Assembly: GCF_003253995.1 (NCBI RefSeq)
Contig: NZ_QKZL01000002.1
Location: forward strand, 62,001 to 126,000
DNA from: Palleronia aestuarii
GTDB lineage: Bacteria > Pseudomonadota > Alphaproteobacteria > Rhodobacterales > Rhodobacteraceae
Direction: 5' to 3'
DNA: 64,000 nucleotides
Shown here: positions 19,428 to 28,208 of the stretch, piece by piece
How the letters are laid out: each line of letters begins with the position of its first letter
How positions within the stretch are numbered: position 1 is the stretch's first letter
The notes under the pieces: generated by a model
What the model saw: only the letters and a program-made list of their open reading frames with translations
Database searches by the model: none
Told to the model about the DNA's origin: nothing
Made by a program: the position numbers and the translations under genes

Positions 19428-20858
19428 ATGGACCTTACCTTCGGCCAAGAGGCCCTGATCCTCGCCCGGATCCAGTTCGGGTTCACCGTCGCGTTCCATT
19501 TCCTGTTCCCGGCCTTCTCGATCGGGCTCGCGAGCTACCTCGCGGTCCTGAACGGCATGTTCCTCTGGACGAAGGACGAGGCGTATCTCCGCCTCTTCAA
19601 GTACTGGCTCAAGATCTTCGCGATCAGTTTCGCGATGGGCGTCGTCTCGGGCATCGTCATGTCCTACCAGTTCGGCACGAACTGGTCGGTCTTCTCCGAC
19701 CGCGCGGGGCCCGTGATCGGACCGCTCATGGCCTACGAGGTCCTGACGGCGTTCTTCCTCGAGGCGGGCTTTCTCGGCATCATGCTTTTCGGGCGGGAGA
19801 GGGTTGGACCGGGGCTGCACATGACGGCCTGCCTGATGGTCGCCATCGGCACCGCGATCTCGGCCACCTGGATCCTGTCGGTCAACAGCTGGATGCAGAC
19901 GCCGCAGGGCTTCGAGTTGAGCGACAACGGGCAATACCTGCCTGCGGATTGGTGGGCGATCATCTTCAGCCCCTCCTTCCTGCCGCGCCTCTTCCACACC
20001 CTGACCGCAGCCTACCTCACCACCGCGTTCATCGTCGGCGGGGTCGGTGCCTGGCACCTTCTCAAGAACCGCTCGCGCAATCCGGGCGTGCGCACGATGT
20101 TCTCGATGGCGATGTGGATGGCCGCGCTCGTCGCGCCGCTGCAGATCTTCTTCGGCCACGAACAGGGCCTCAACACCTACGAACACCAGCCTACCAAGGT
20201 GCTCGCCATGGAGGGGCATTTCGAGACCTACGAGGACGGCATCCCGCTCATTCTCTTCGGTATCCCGGATCAGGAGGCGGGCGAGATGCGTTATGCGCTC
20301 TCCATCCCCAAGATCGGCGGCCCGATCCTCGGCAAGGGCTGGAACGCCTCGCTCGACGGGCTTGATACCATCCCGAACGAACTCGAGCCTCCCGTCGCGA
20401 TCGTCTTCTGGACGTTCCGGGTCATGGTGGGCATCGGCCTCCTGATGCTGGGCGTGGGCCTCTGGTCGCTCTGGTCGCGCTGGCGGGGCGAACTCTATCA
20501 CGACGTCTGGCTGCACCGTGCCTGCCTCCTCATGGGGCCATCGGGGCTCGTCGCGGTCATCGCCGGCTGGATGACGACGGAGGTGGGTCGCCAGCCCTAC
20601 GTCATCTACGGCGAAATGATGACGGCAGACGCCGTCTCCCCCCTCGGGGCGCAGGCGGTGGCGGCCTCGCTGGTGGCCTTCGTCCTCATCTATTTCGCGG
20701 TGTTCGGCGCGGGCTTCCTCTATCTCCTAAAGCTCATGTCCGATCCGCCGGCGCTCGGACAACGCGGGCCGGAGGAGGAATCGGGGCCGATCCGGACCGC
20801 GGGCATCACCCCCGGCAACGTCGAATTTCCCGACAGCAGCAGGCAACCGGCGGAGTAG
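19428..20858 (+). CDS. cioA: Cytochrome bd-type quinol oxidase subunit I (CioA)
   Basis: Quinol-oxidising subunit of a bd-type terminal oxidase in the inner membrane, 476 residues. Heme ligands are visible: His24 in VAFHFLFPA, a second His in PRLFHTLTAA, and a glutamate pair in YEVLTAFFLEAGFLGIM. The quinol-binding (Q) loop is short and the motif GRQPYVIYGEMMTADAVSP matches the cyanide-insensitive CIO branch rather than E. coli CydA. It gives respiration with high oxygen affinity or resistance to cyanide. First gene of cioA-cioB-DUF2474. Confidence 0.93.
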   Translation: MDLTFGQEALILARIQFGFTVAFHFLFPAFSIGLASYLAVLNGMFLWTKDEAYLRLFKYWLKIFAISFAMGVVSGIVMSYQFGTNWSVFSDRAGPVIGPLMAYEVLTAFFLEAGFLGIMLFGRERVGPGLHMTACLMVAIGTAISATWILSVNSWMQTPQGFELSDNGQYLPADWWAIIFSPSFLPRLFHTLTAAYLTTAFIVGGVGAWHLLKNRSRNPGVRTMFSMAMWMAALVAPLQIFFGHEQGLNTYEHQPTKVLAMEGHFETYEDGIPLILFGIPDQEAGEMRYALSIPKIGGPILGKGWNASLDGLDTIPNELEPPVAIVFWTFRVMVGIGLLMLGVGLWSLWSRWRGELYHDVWLHRACLLMGPSGLVAVIAGWMTTEVGRQPYVIYGEMMTADAVSPLGAQAVAASLVAFVLIYFAVFGAGFLYLLKLMSDPPALGQRGPEEESGPIRTAGITPGNVEFPDSSRQPAE

Positions 20859-20864
20859 CGCGAC

Positions 20865-21884
20865 ATGGAAATCAGTTTCGACCTGACGATCGCATGGGCC
20901 CTCGTGCTGGCCTTCGCCGTCTATGTCTACGTCGTCCTCGACGGGTTCGACCTCGGCATCGGCATCCTCTATCCGTTCTTTCCCGAAAAGGAAGACCGCG
21001 ATCTGATGATGAACACGGTCGCGCCGGTCTGGGACGGCAACGAGACCTGGCTGATCCTGGGCGGCGGCGGGCTCTTCGCGGCCTTTCCGCTCGCCTACGC
21101 GATCATCATGCCGGCGGTCTATCCGCTGATCATCGCGATGCTTCTCGGGCTCGTCTTTCGCGGCGTCGCCTTCGAGTTCCGCTGGCGCGCGGATGGCGGT
21201 TTCTCCACCTGGTTCTGGGACGGGGCCTTCATCGGCGGCTCGACCGTCGCGGCACTGACGCAGGGCATGATCCTCGGGACGCTCCTGCAGGGGATCGAGG
21301 TCGATGGCCGCGCCTATGGCGGCGGGTGGCTCGACTGGCTGACGCCCTTCACGGTTCTCTGCGGCGTGGCGGTCGTCTGCGGGTATGCCCTGATGGGCGC
21401 GTGCTGGCTCAACTGGAAGATCGAGGGGAGGCTGCAGCACCGCATCCGCGTCCTCGCACGGACCTTCGGCTTCGCCACGGTGGGGTTCATCGGCGCGGTG
21501 AGCCTCGCCACGCCCTTCCTCGAACAGGCCTACTTCGAGCGCTGGTACAGCTTCCCGCAGATGCTCGAGGTCGCGCCGGTGCCGATCGTCGTCGTGGGCC
21601 TCGTCCTCTGGCTCGCCAAGGAGCTCTTCGACGAGCGCAACGACTGGATGCCCTTCGCGATCACGCTCGCGCTCTTCCTGCTCTGCTTCATCGGCCTCGG
21701 GGTCAGCATGTGGCCCTACGTCATCCCGCCCGAGATCACGCTTTGGGAGGCGGCGAGCCCGTTCAGCTCGCAGCTCTTCATGTTCGTGGGTGCGATCATC
21801 CTGATGCCGATCATCCTGGCCTATACCGGCTATGCCTACTGGGTGTTCCGCGGCAAGATGAAGCCCGGAGAAGGGTATCACTGA
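20865..21884 (+). CDS. cioB: Cytochrome bd-type quinol oxidase subunit II (CioB)
   Basis: Partner membrane subunit of CioA, 339 residues, about eight to nine helices. The family start VLAFAVYVYVVLDGFDLGIG and the AYAIIMPAVYPLIIAMLLGLVFRG region, in two runs, are typical of CydB/CioB. It begins six bases after the cioA stop and is followed directly by a small membrane peptide gene. Confidence 0.95.
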   Translation: MEISFDLTIAWALVLAFAVYVYVVLDGFDLGIGILYPFFPEKEDRDLMMNTVAPVWDGNETWLILGGGGLFAAFPLAYAIIMPAVYPLIIAMLLGLVFRGVAFEFRWRADGGFSTWFWDGAFIGGSTVAALTQGMILGTLLQGIEVDGRAYGGGWLDWLTPFTVLCGVAVVCGYALMGACWLNWKIEGRLQHRIRVLARTFGFATVGFIGAVSLATPFLEQAYFERWYSFPQMLEVAPVPIVVVGLVLWLAKELFDERNDWMPFAITLALFLLCFIGLGVSMWPYVIPPEITLWEAASPFSSQLFMFVGAIILMPIILAYTGYAYWVFRGKMKPGEGYH

Positions 21885-21980
21885 ATGATCCGGCGCCTCG
21901 CCTGGTTCGTCGTCATCTGGGCGGCCAGCGTCGCGACACTCGGGATCGTGGCCTATGCGATCCGCCTCGTGATCCTCTGA
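21885..21980 (+). CDS. DUF2474-type small membrane protein of the CIO oxidase
   Basis: A 31-residue single-span peptide beginning MIRRLAWFVVIWAAS and ending YAIRLVIL. Its ATG follows the cioB stop codon with no gap. The size, position and Arg-rich N-terminus before one helix match the DUF2474 peptides often found after cioB. By analogy with CydX in E. coli it may stabilise the oxidase. It is short enough to be missed by routine gene calling. Confidence 0.78.
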   Translation: MIRRLAWFVVIWAASVATLGIVAYAIRLVIL

Positions 21981-22050
21981 CCTCCGGCCGTTGACACAGG
22001 AGCGCGCCTTCGCAGACTGCGACCCCATGCGCATCGCCCGGAGGTTCCCG

Positions 22051-23166
22051 ATGATCCGTCTCCTCGCTTTCCTCACCCTGCTGCCCGGCCTTGCCCTCGC
22101 GCAGGAGGATACGCCCGCCACGAGCCAGCCGGCGCTCGCGGGCCCGCTCGAGGAGGAGATGCCGGGAGAGTTGATCATCGCGACGCGCGAGGCGCCGCCC
22201 TTCGCCTTTCGCGGACCCGACGGCGCGTGGACGGGCATCTCCATCGACCTTCTCCGCGTCATGGCCGACGAGCTCGACTTCACCTATGCGCTGGAGGAGG
22301 CCGAGCTCGCGGAGATGATCGCGGGAGTGGGCGACGGGCGTTACGACGCCTCCATCGCCGCGCTCTCGATCACGCCCGAGCGGGAGGAAGTCGTGGACTT
22401 CACCCATCCCTTCTATTCCACGGGATTGGGCATCGCGGTCGACACGGGCTCGTCCGGCGGCTGGTTCCGCGTCCTGCGCAACATCTTTACATGGCAGTTC
22501 GGTGCAGTCCTCGCGGGTCTTTCCGCCGTGCTCCTTCTCGCCGGCGCGGCGATCTGGGCCTTCGAGCGGCGCGGCAACAACGAGGAGTTCCGGCGCGAGC
22601 CCGTGCGGGGCCTGGGCGACGGGTTCTGGTGGGCGGCGGTGACAATGACGACGGTGGGCTACGGCGACAAGTCGCCCCGCACGCTCGGCGGGCGGATCGT
22701 CGGGCTCATATGGATGTTCACCGCGATGATCATCGTCGCGAGCTTCACCGCCGCCATCGCAGCCGCGCTCACCGTCGGCCAGTTGGGCGGCCGCGTCGCC
22801 GACGCCTCCGACCTCGCCTCGAGCCGGGTCGGCGTCGTCGAAGGGTCGTCGGGGGCGGAAGAGATGCAGGTGCGCCGCATCTCCACCCGCCCCTATCCTT
22901 CGACCGGGGACGGGCTCGCCGCGCTGGCGAACGGCGAACTCGACGCCTTCGTCCACGACCGCCCGCTTCTGCAATTCCTGATGGAAGAGGACTTCCAGGG
23001 CCGCGTCCGCGTCCTGCCGGAACCGATCGGCCGGCAGGATTACGGCATCGCGCTCCCCGAAGGATCTGAGCTCAGGGAGCCGATGAACCGCGCGCTTCTC
23101 GCCTATGTCCGGTCCGAGGATTGGGGCGACGTGGTCGCCCGCTACATCGGTTCCGACCCGCGCTGA
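22051..23166 (+). CDS. GluR0-like ligand-gated potassium channel
   Basis: Prokaryotic relative of ionotropic glutamate receptors, 371 residues. A signal peptide (cleaved near ALAQ) is followed by half of a periplasmic amino-acid-binding domain (about 38-130), then a membrane helix (about 148-171), pore loop with the potassium filter TVGYG (201-205), a second helix (about 212-240) and the other half of the binding domain. Arg111 in SITPERE and the Asp in AFVHDRP sit where receptors contact the carboxylate and amino group of an amino acid. I start at ATG 22051 with GGAGG six bases upstream; an in-frame ATG at 22027 is possible. It follows the quinol oxidase genes by about 70 bases. Confidence 0.87.
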   Translation: MIRLLAFLTLLPGLALAQEDTPATSQPALAGPLEEEMPGELIIATREAPPFAFRGPDGAWTGISIDLLRVMADELDFTYALEEAELAEMIAGVGDGRYDASIAALSITPEREEVVDFTHPFYSTGLGIAVDTGSSGGWFRVLRNIFTWQFGAVLAGLSAVLLLAGAAIWAFERRGNNEEFRREPVRGLGDGFWWAAVTMTTVGYGDKSPRTLGGRIVGLIWMFTAMIIVASFTAAIAAALTVGQLGGRVADASDLASSRVGVVEGSSGAEEMQVRRISTRPYPSTGDGLAALANGELDAFVHDRPLLQFLMEEDFQGRVRVLPEPIGRQDYGIALPEGSELREPMNRALLAYVRSEDWGDVVARYIGSDPR

Positions 23167-23170
23167 CCGA

Positions 23171-23827
23171 TCAGCCGGGCTGCCGCGTCGTGCGGATATA
23201 GGGCAGCCCGCTCTCGAAGCCGCCGAACCGTTCGCGCGCCTCGTCGTCGCTGACCGCGGGGGTGATGATGACGTCGCCGCCCTGCACCCAGCCCGCAGGC
23301 GTCGCCACCTTGTGCTCCGCGGTGAGCCGGATCGAGTCGAGCGCGCGCAGGATCTCGTCGAAGTTCCGCCCCGTCGTCATCGGGTAGGTCATCGAGAGCT
23401 TCACCTTCTTGTCGGGCCCGATGATGAACACCGTCCGCACCGTCTGGTTGTCGGCGGGTGTACGCTTCGACGGATCGCCCGAGGCTTCGGCCGGAAGCAT
23501 GTCATAGAGCTTGGCGACCTCCATTTCCGGATCGCCGATCATGGGATAGGCGACCTCGTGGCCGGAATAGGACGCGATGTCCGATTTCCAGCGGTGGTGG
23601 TCGTCCACCGGATCGACGGAAACGCCGATGATCTTCGCGTTACGCTTGGAGAACTCCTCCGCCATGCCCGCCATCATCCCGAGTTCGGTGGTGCAAACGG
23701 GCGTGAAATCCTTGGGGTGGCTGAACAGGATGGCGTAGCCGTCGCCCATCCAATCGTGAAAACGGATCTCGCCTTCGGTGCTGTCGGCCGTGAAGTCGGG
23801 GGCGGTGTCGCCGAGCCGGAGTGCCAT
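23171..23827 (-). CDS. 1-Cys peroxiredoxin (Prx6 type)
   Basis: Thiol peroxidase of 218 residues that reduces hydrogen and organic peroxides. The peroxidatic Cys45 sits in DFTPVCTTELG. The extended C-terminal domain (AGWVQGGDVIITPAVSDDEA) and the lack of a clear resolving Cys mark the Prx6 group. The start is the ATG at 23827, preceded by AGGAGG; the frame is open further upstream without family match. Convergent with the channel gene, four bases apart. Confidence 0.93.
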   Translation of the reverse strand: MALRLGDTAPDFTADSTEGEIRFHDWMGDGYAILFSHPKDFTPVCTTELGMMAGMAEEFSKRNAKIIGVSVDPVDDHHRWKSDIASYSGHEVAYPMIGDPEMEVAKLYDMLPAEASGDPSKRTPADNQTVRTVFIIGPDKKVKLSMTYPMTTGRNFDEILRALDSIRLTAEHKVATPAGWVQGGDVIITPAVSDDEARERFGGFESGLPYIRTTRQPG

Positions 23828-24101
23828 CTGCAATATCCTCCTGTCATTGTGGTTAACCGAGATATAGGGGCGCGCCGCCGTCGCGGAAACGGCCTGGCGC
23901 AACTCGGGCCCGATCTTCACGCATCGGACCATGGCACGAACATGCGTTCGCCGAGCCTTCAGGGGCGATGACGATTGTTCGCGCCGCGGAGCGAAACATG
24001 TCCGACGAGGGCGGATGCGCGTGTAGTTGGAGCCGGAATTTCGGCTGCCGCGCCGCCATACTTAGCTGCGCGCCCGGATCGAACGCCGCGTTCCCTTCGG
24101 G

Positions 24102-24743
24102 CTAGAACGGACAGGGCGACACGAAACCGATCCGGGCCCCACCGTTCGGGTGGCGCAAATCGAGCGCCGTGGCGTGCAGCATCATCCGGGGATGAGCATC
24201 CACCGTTTCCTCGGCATAAAGGGTATCACCCAGGATCGGATGACCGAGCGCGAGAAGATGCACGCGTATCTGGTGCGACCGACCGGTTTCGGGACGGAGC
24301 GACACGCGTGTCTCGCCCGGTGACCGGCCGACGACGTTCCAGAAGGTCCGCGCCGTCCGTCCCTCGGGATGCACCATCTGTCGCGGGCGATTGGGCCAAT
24401 CGGCCTTCAGGGGAAGATCGACGCACCCCTCCTCCGGCCAGAGATCGCCCGCGACCCGCGCCTCGTATCTCTTGGAGAGATGGCGGCGCTCGAACTGGAG
24501 GCCGAGATGACGCTGTGCCTCGCGGCTTCGGGCGAAGACCATCACGCCCGACGTGTCGCGGTCGAGCCGATGGACGAGCCGCACGCGCGCATCCTGTTCC
24601 TCGAGCCGCGAGAGCAGGCAATCGGCCAGCGCGGTCGCCTTCCCCGGAACGGTCAGCAGCCCCGCCGGCTTCGCGACGAGAAGCAACGCCTCGTCGCGAT
24701 GCAGGATCTCTATCGGCCCGTGGGGCGGGGTGTAATCCGGCAT
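24102..24743 (-). CDS. RluA-family RNA pseudouridine synthase
   Basis: Converts uridine to pseudouridine in structured RNA. The 213-residue protein has the catalytic motif HRLDRDTSG with Asp61, the AKPAGLLTVPG segment near the N-terminus, and the C-terminal RPETGRSHQIRVHLLALGHPI block in two runs. There is no N-terminal S4 domain, so it belongs with the short RluA/TruC-like members, and the target position cannot be told from sequence. It stands alone; upstream genes are divergent. Confidence 0.9.
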   Translation of the reverse strand: MPDYTPPHGPIEILHRDEALLLVAKPAGLLTVPGKATALADCLLSRLEEQDARVRLVHRLDRDTSGVMVFARSREAQRHLGLQFERRHLSKRYEARVAGDLWPEEGCVDLPLKADWPNRPRQMVHPEGRTARTFWNVVGRSPGETRVSLRPETGRSHQIRVHLLALGHPILGDTLYAEETVDAHPRMMLHATALDLRHPNGGARIGFVSPCPF

Positions 24744-24908
24744 GTCCGAACCCTCCGGCCGCTCATCGAACGGCGCTTGGTGGGCGAATTCTTCCTTGCG
24801 GGCAAGCGCCGAAAATCCATTCCGTCATGTCGAATTATCTTTTGGATATTAAGAATGCATTCAACCTGTGGGGGTACCGATATGTCAGGACGACGAGAGG
24901 GCCACCAA

Positions 24909-25259
24909 ATGCTTATAGAAACATTCCGCTCCGAAGAAGCGACCCTGGTCCATGTCCTCGAAGAGCGGATCGACGCGGCCGTTGCGGTGCAGTTCAAGGA
25001 TGCGATGCGCGACCTTGCCTCCGAGGGCAATCGCCGGGTCATCCTCGATCTCAGCTGTGTCCAGTTCCTCGACAGCAGCGGCCTCGGCGCGGTCATCGGC
25101 GCGATGAAGCAGATGCCGCCCGACGCGAAGATGGAACTCGCCGCGATGACGCCCGCGGTGGCCAAGGTGTTCCGCCTGACCCGCATGGACAGCATCTTCA
25201 CGATCCACGAGACGGTGCCGCCCTCCGTTCTCGGTTCCCCGGACACGGCCCATGCCTAG
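24909..25259 (+). CDS. STAS-domain anti-sigma factor antagonist
   Basis: 116-residue single STAS domain of the SpoIIAA/RsbV type, which binds an anti-sigma factor when unphosphorylated. The conserved loop VQFLDSSGLGAVIGAMK contains the Ser pair 56/57 expected to be phosphorylated. The start chosen is ATG 24909, with GAGAGGG upstream; an in-frame ATG about 27 bases earlier would add only an unconserved leader. It overlaps the next gene, an ATP-binding kinase-like protein, by eight bases, so the two form a partner-switch pair. Confidence 0.9.
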   Translation: MLIETFRSEEATLVHVLEERIDAAVAVQFKDAMRDLASEGNRRVILDLSCVQFLDSSGLGAVIGAMKQMPPDAKMELAAMTPAVAKVFRLTRMDSIFTIHETVPPSVLGSPDTAHA

Positions 25260-25758
25260 GATCCAGATCGACATCGCGAAACCGTCCCGTCGCGAGGAGG
25301 CCCGACGAATCACGGGCCACAACGAGTTGCGGGTGATCTTTCCGAACACGCCGCTTGCCGTGCGCGACGCGCTGCGCACGACGATGGGCGGTCTGCAGCA
25401 TCTTCAACTGACCGAGGACGAGGCCGGCACCGTCGAACTCGTCCTTGCGGAGGTGATGAACAACATCGTCGAGCACGCCCTGGCCGGTCGCGAGGACGGC
25501 ATGGTGGAGCTTCAGATCAGCCACGGCCCCTCCGGCCTTCGGTGCTGCGCCTACGACGACGGAATCGCGATGCCCGGCAACAGGTATCCGGTCACGTCCC
25601 CGCCTCAGCCCGACGTGCCGCTGCTCGATCAGGCGGAGGGCGGCTTCGGCTGGTTCCTGATCCGCACGCTCGCCGAGGATCTCGAATACATACGGGAGAA
25701 CGGGCGCAACTGCCTGAAATTCCGCCTCGCCGTCGGACGGAACCTCCGCGCGAGCTGA
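25252..25758 (+). CDS. RsbW/SpoIIAB-like anti-sigma ATP-binding protein
   Basis: 168-residue HATPase_c_2 protein. The N-box is ELVLAEVMNNIVEHAL, the ATP-lid region includes YDDGIAMP and the glycine element is EGGFGWFLIRTL. In partner switching such proteins phosphorylate the STAS partner on serine and sequester a sigma factor or other target. An N-terminal extension of about 45 residues precedes the core. Neither a sigma factor nor a PP2C phosphatase gene lies nearby, so the target and the resetting phosphatase are encoded elsewhere or differ from the classical system. Confidence 0.88.
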   Translation: MPRIQIDIAKPSRREEARRITGHNELRVIFPNTPLAVRDALRTTMGGLQHLQLTEDEAGTVELVLAEVMNNIVEHALAGREDGMVELQISHGPSGLRCCAYDDGIAMPGNRYPVTSPPQPDVPLLDQAEGGFGWFLIRTLAEDLEYIRENGRNCLKFRLAVGRNLRAS

Positions 25759-26228
25759 CACGCATCCTGCCCGCCCATCGGTTATCGGCGCGCCCGGAAG
25801 GCATAGTGAACGCACCACCTCGGGCGCCGCGCGCAAAACGCGGGCGCCCGCAGGCCTTCGTAGCGATTGCCAGCCGGCACGAACGCCGTTGTCCCCTTCG
25901 CCGATCGTCGGGAGGGAAACGCCGACCCGGCGAACAGCGCCGCCTTCTCTCCACTTCCCCCAAATCATCCGCAAAACCGAAGTGCTCCCAGGTCGGACGT
26001 GTCGCGATCCGGCCCGAGATCGCCGCTTCGATCCCGGCGGCGAGGATCGTCACGCTCGGTGCGATGAAGATCAACGCGCGCAGCATGGACCCGATGCGGC
26101 AGACGCCATCCCTGCGCGCCGGCGAGAGTTTTCCCGCCGGGCCATGACGCGCCCATATGCCGGACAATCGGATTGGCATTGCCGGGCGATCCACCTACCG
26201 TCGCCCGCAGGTAACAGACGAGAACGAA
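25759..26228. other. 470-base intergenic region with hairpin and a possible gene remnant
   Basis: The region lies between the anti-sigma gene and the gamma-glutamyltransferase gene. It starts with a terminator-like hairpin at 25821-25850. On the minus strand from an ATG at 26086 down to about 25936 the sequence looks coding, starting MLRALIFIAPSVTILAAGIE (a membrane-helix-like run), but it then loses coding character with no stop. It may be a decayed or frameshifted membrane protein. No start site or family can be assigned. Confidence 0.35.
25821..25850 (+). terminator. Terminator-like hairpin after the anti-sigma gene
   Basis: Arms cgggcgcc and ggcgcccg at the outside, with further GC pairing inside around one bulged base, enclose a loop of sequence caaaa. 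It lies about 60 bases after the stop of the partner-switch pair. No T-run follows, so it is only a probable end of that transcript. Confidence 0.4.
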
Positions 26229-27809
26229 ATGCGCGACTTTCAACTGCCCGGACGATCCGAGGTCATCGCCGCGAACGGCCTCTGCGCGACGTCGCATCCG
26301 CTCGCTGCGAAGGTCGCGATCCAGACCCTCGAGGCGGGCGGCAACGCCGTCGACGCGGCGCTGGCGGGCGCCGTCCTCCTCGGCATCTGCGAGCCGCAGA
26401 TGACCGGGATCGGCGGTGACCTCTTCGCGCTGATTTCGCCGGCCGACGGTGCGGAGATCGTGTCGCTCAACGGCTCGGGCCGCGCCCCTCGCGCCACGGA
26501 TGCGAACGCCTTGCGCTCCGCTGGCCATTCCGTGATGCCGCTGCGCGCCGCCCATGCCGTCACCGTGCCGGGCGCAATCGACGCGATCTGCCGTCTCTCC
26601 GCCGATCACGGCCGGATCGGTCTCGCCGCGACGCTCGCACCGGCGATCCATTATGCCGAAGCCGGCGTGCCCGTCGCCGCACGGGTGGCCTTCGATTGGG
26701 GGAACGACGCGGAGACGCTGCAGGGCGCCGCGCGGCAGCATTATCTCTTCGACGGAAAGGCGCCGCGGCCGGGGCAGGTCTTCCGTGCGCCCGGCCAGGC
26801 GGAAGTCCTCCGCCGCGTCGCGTCGGAGGGCCGCGCGGGCTTCTACGAGGGCGAGGTCGCCGACGACATGATCGCCGCGCTCAACGCGCTGGAGGGCGTC
26901 CACCACGCCGACGATTTCGCGGCCGTGGAGGCCACTTACGGGGCACCTGTCTCCGGCCCCTATCGCGGCGTCGAGCTAGTGGAGCATCCGCCGAACGGCC
27001 AGGGGGCGACCGCGATCCTGATGGCGGGCATCCTCGCACAGTTCGACCTCGCCTCTCTCGACCCGTTCGGCGCGGAGCGGGCCCATATCGAGGCGGAGGC
27101 GGCGAAGCTTGCCTACGACGCGCGCAACCGCTTCCTCGCCGATCCCGACCATGCGCCCCGTGCGGCTCACCTCCTCGACCCGGAAACGGCGAAGAAGCTT
27201 GCCGCGCTCATCGATCCGGACCGGGCGATGGCCTCCCCTACGGAGATCTCCGAAGCCGTCCACCGCGACACCGTCTACATCACCGTGGTCGACCGCGACC
27301 GGATGGCGGTTTCGCTCATCTATTCGATCTTCCACGGCTTCGGCTCCGGCATCGCGTCTGAGAAATTCGGAATATTGCTGCAGAACCGCGGGGCGGGCTT
27401 CTCCCTCGAGGAGGGGCATCCGAACGAGGCGGGACCGGGCAAGCGACCGATGCACACGATCATTCCCGGCATGATCCGACGCGACGGCCAGCTCGAGATG
27501 CCCTTCGGCGTCATGGGCGGCGCCTATCAGCCGAACGGACATGCGCGGTTCCTGTCGAACCTCGTCGATTACGAGATGGATCCGCAGGCGGCGATCGACG
27601 CGCCGCGATCCTTCGCGGACAAGGGCGAGCTGGCCGTCGAACGCGGATATTCCGACGCGGTGCGCGCCGCACTCGAGGAGAAGGGCCACAAGGTCGTGAT
27701 CCCGCGGACGGCGATCGGCGGTGCCCAGGCGATCCGCATCGACCGCGGGAACGGCGTGCTCGTTGGAGCATCCGACCCGCGCAAAGATGGCTGCGCGCTC
27801 GGTTACTGA
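26229..27809 (+). CDS. Gamma-glutamyltransferase family protein
   Basis: N-terminal nucleophile hydrolase/transferase of the GGT family, 526 residues, which acts on gamma-glutamyl compounds such as glutathione or related amides. The family start NGLCATSHPLAAKVAIQTLE is followed by GGNAVDAALA and GIGGDLFAL. The presumed self-cleavage and catalytic Thr348 is in HRDTVYITVVD. No signal peptide is visible at ATG 26229, so it may be cytoplasmic, which occurs in the YwrD/oxamate-amidohydrolase branch. The frame is open upstream to 26157 but similarity starts here. Confidence 0.87.
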   Translation: MRDFQLPGRSEVIAANGLCATSHPLAAKVAIQTLEAGGNAVDAALAGAVLLGICEPQMTGIGGDLFALISPADGAEIVSLNGSGRAPRATDANALRSAGHSVMPLRAAHAVTVPGAIDAICRLSADHGRIGLAATLAPAIHYAEAGVPVAARVAFDWGNDAETLQGAARQHYLFDGKAPRPGQVFRAPGQAEVLRRVASEGRAGFYEGEVADDMIAALNALEGVHHADDFAAVEATYGAPVSGPYRGVELVEHPPNGQGATAILMAGILAQFDLASLDPFGAERAHIEAEAAKLAYDARNRFLADPDHAPRAAHLLDPETAKKLAALIDPDRAMASPTEISEAVHRDTVYITVVDRDRMAVSLIYSIFHGFGSGIASEKFGILLQNRGAGFSLEEGHPNEAGPGKRPMHTIIPGMIRRDGQLEMPFGVMGGAYQPNGHARFLSNLVDYEMDPQAAIDAPRSFADKGELAVERGYSDAVRAALEEKGHKVVIPRTAIGGAQAIRIDRGNGVLVGASDPRKDGCALGY

Positions 27810-27819
27810 GGAGAATACG

Positions 27820-28206
27820 ATGCCTAGAATTCCCGTCGCTGATCTCGTCGCGTCTGCCAAGGCGGAAATCCGCACGATCCCGCTCGGCCGTGCCCGCGAG
27901 ATGGCCGAAGCCGGCGAGGCGCAGCTCGTCGACATCCGCGACATCCGCGAGCTGAAGAAGACCGGCCGCATCCCGGGCGCGGTGCACGCGCCGCGCGGGA
28001 TGCTTGAATTCTGGATCGATCCCGAAAGCCCCTATCACCGCGAGGAACTCGCGACGGACCGTACGCTGGTCCTTTTCTGCGCGGGCGCGCAACGCTCCGC
28101 GCTCGCCGTGAAGACGCTGAACGACATGGGGTTCGACAACGTCGTGGAGATGGAGGGCGGCTTCACCGCCTGGGAGCAGACGGGCATGCCGGTCGAGAAG
28201 GACTGA
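27820..28206 (+). CDS. Rhodanese-like sulfurtransferase
   Basis: 128-residue single rhodanese domain. It has LVDIRDIRELKKTGRIPGAV and the active loop FCAGAQRS with the catalytic Cys, then a closing GGFTAWEQTGMP. Such proteins move sulfane sulfur or handle thiols; the partner is unknown. The start ATG at 27820 has GAGGAG at 27808-27813 and lies ten bases after the gamma-glutamyltransferase stop, so the two are probably one operon. Confidence 0.92.
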   Translation: MPRIPVADLVASAKAEIRTIPLGRAREMAEAGEAQLVDIRDIRELKKTGRIPGAVHAPRGMLEFWIDPESPYHREELATDRTLVLFCAGAQRSALAVKTLNDMGFDNVVEMEGGFTAWEQTGMPVEKD

Positions 28207-28208
28207 GA

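Noticed and set aside
20727-22283. Long minus-strand frame antisense to cioB and the channel gene
   Set aside because: Shadow frame caused by G/C third positions on the real strand; no domains and implausible composition.
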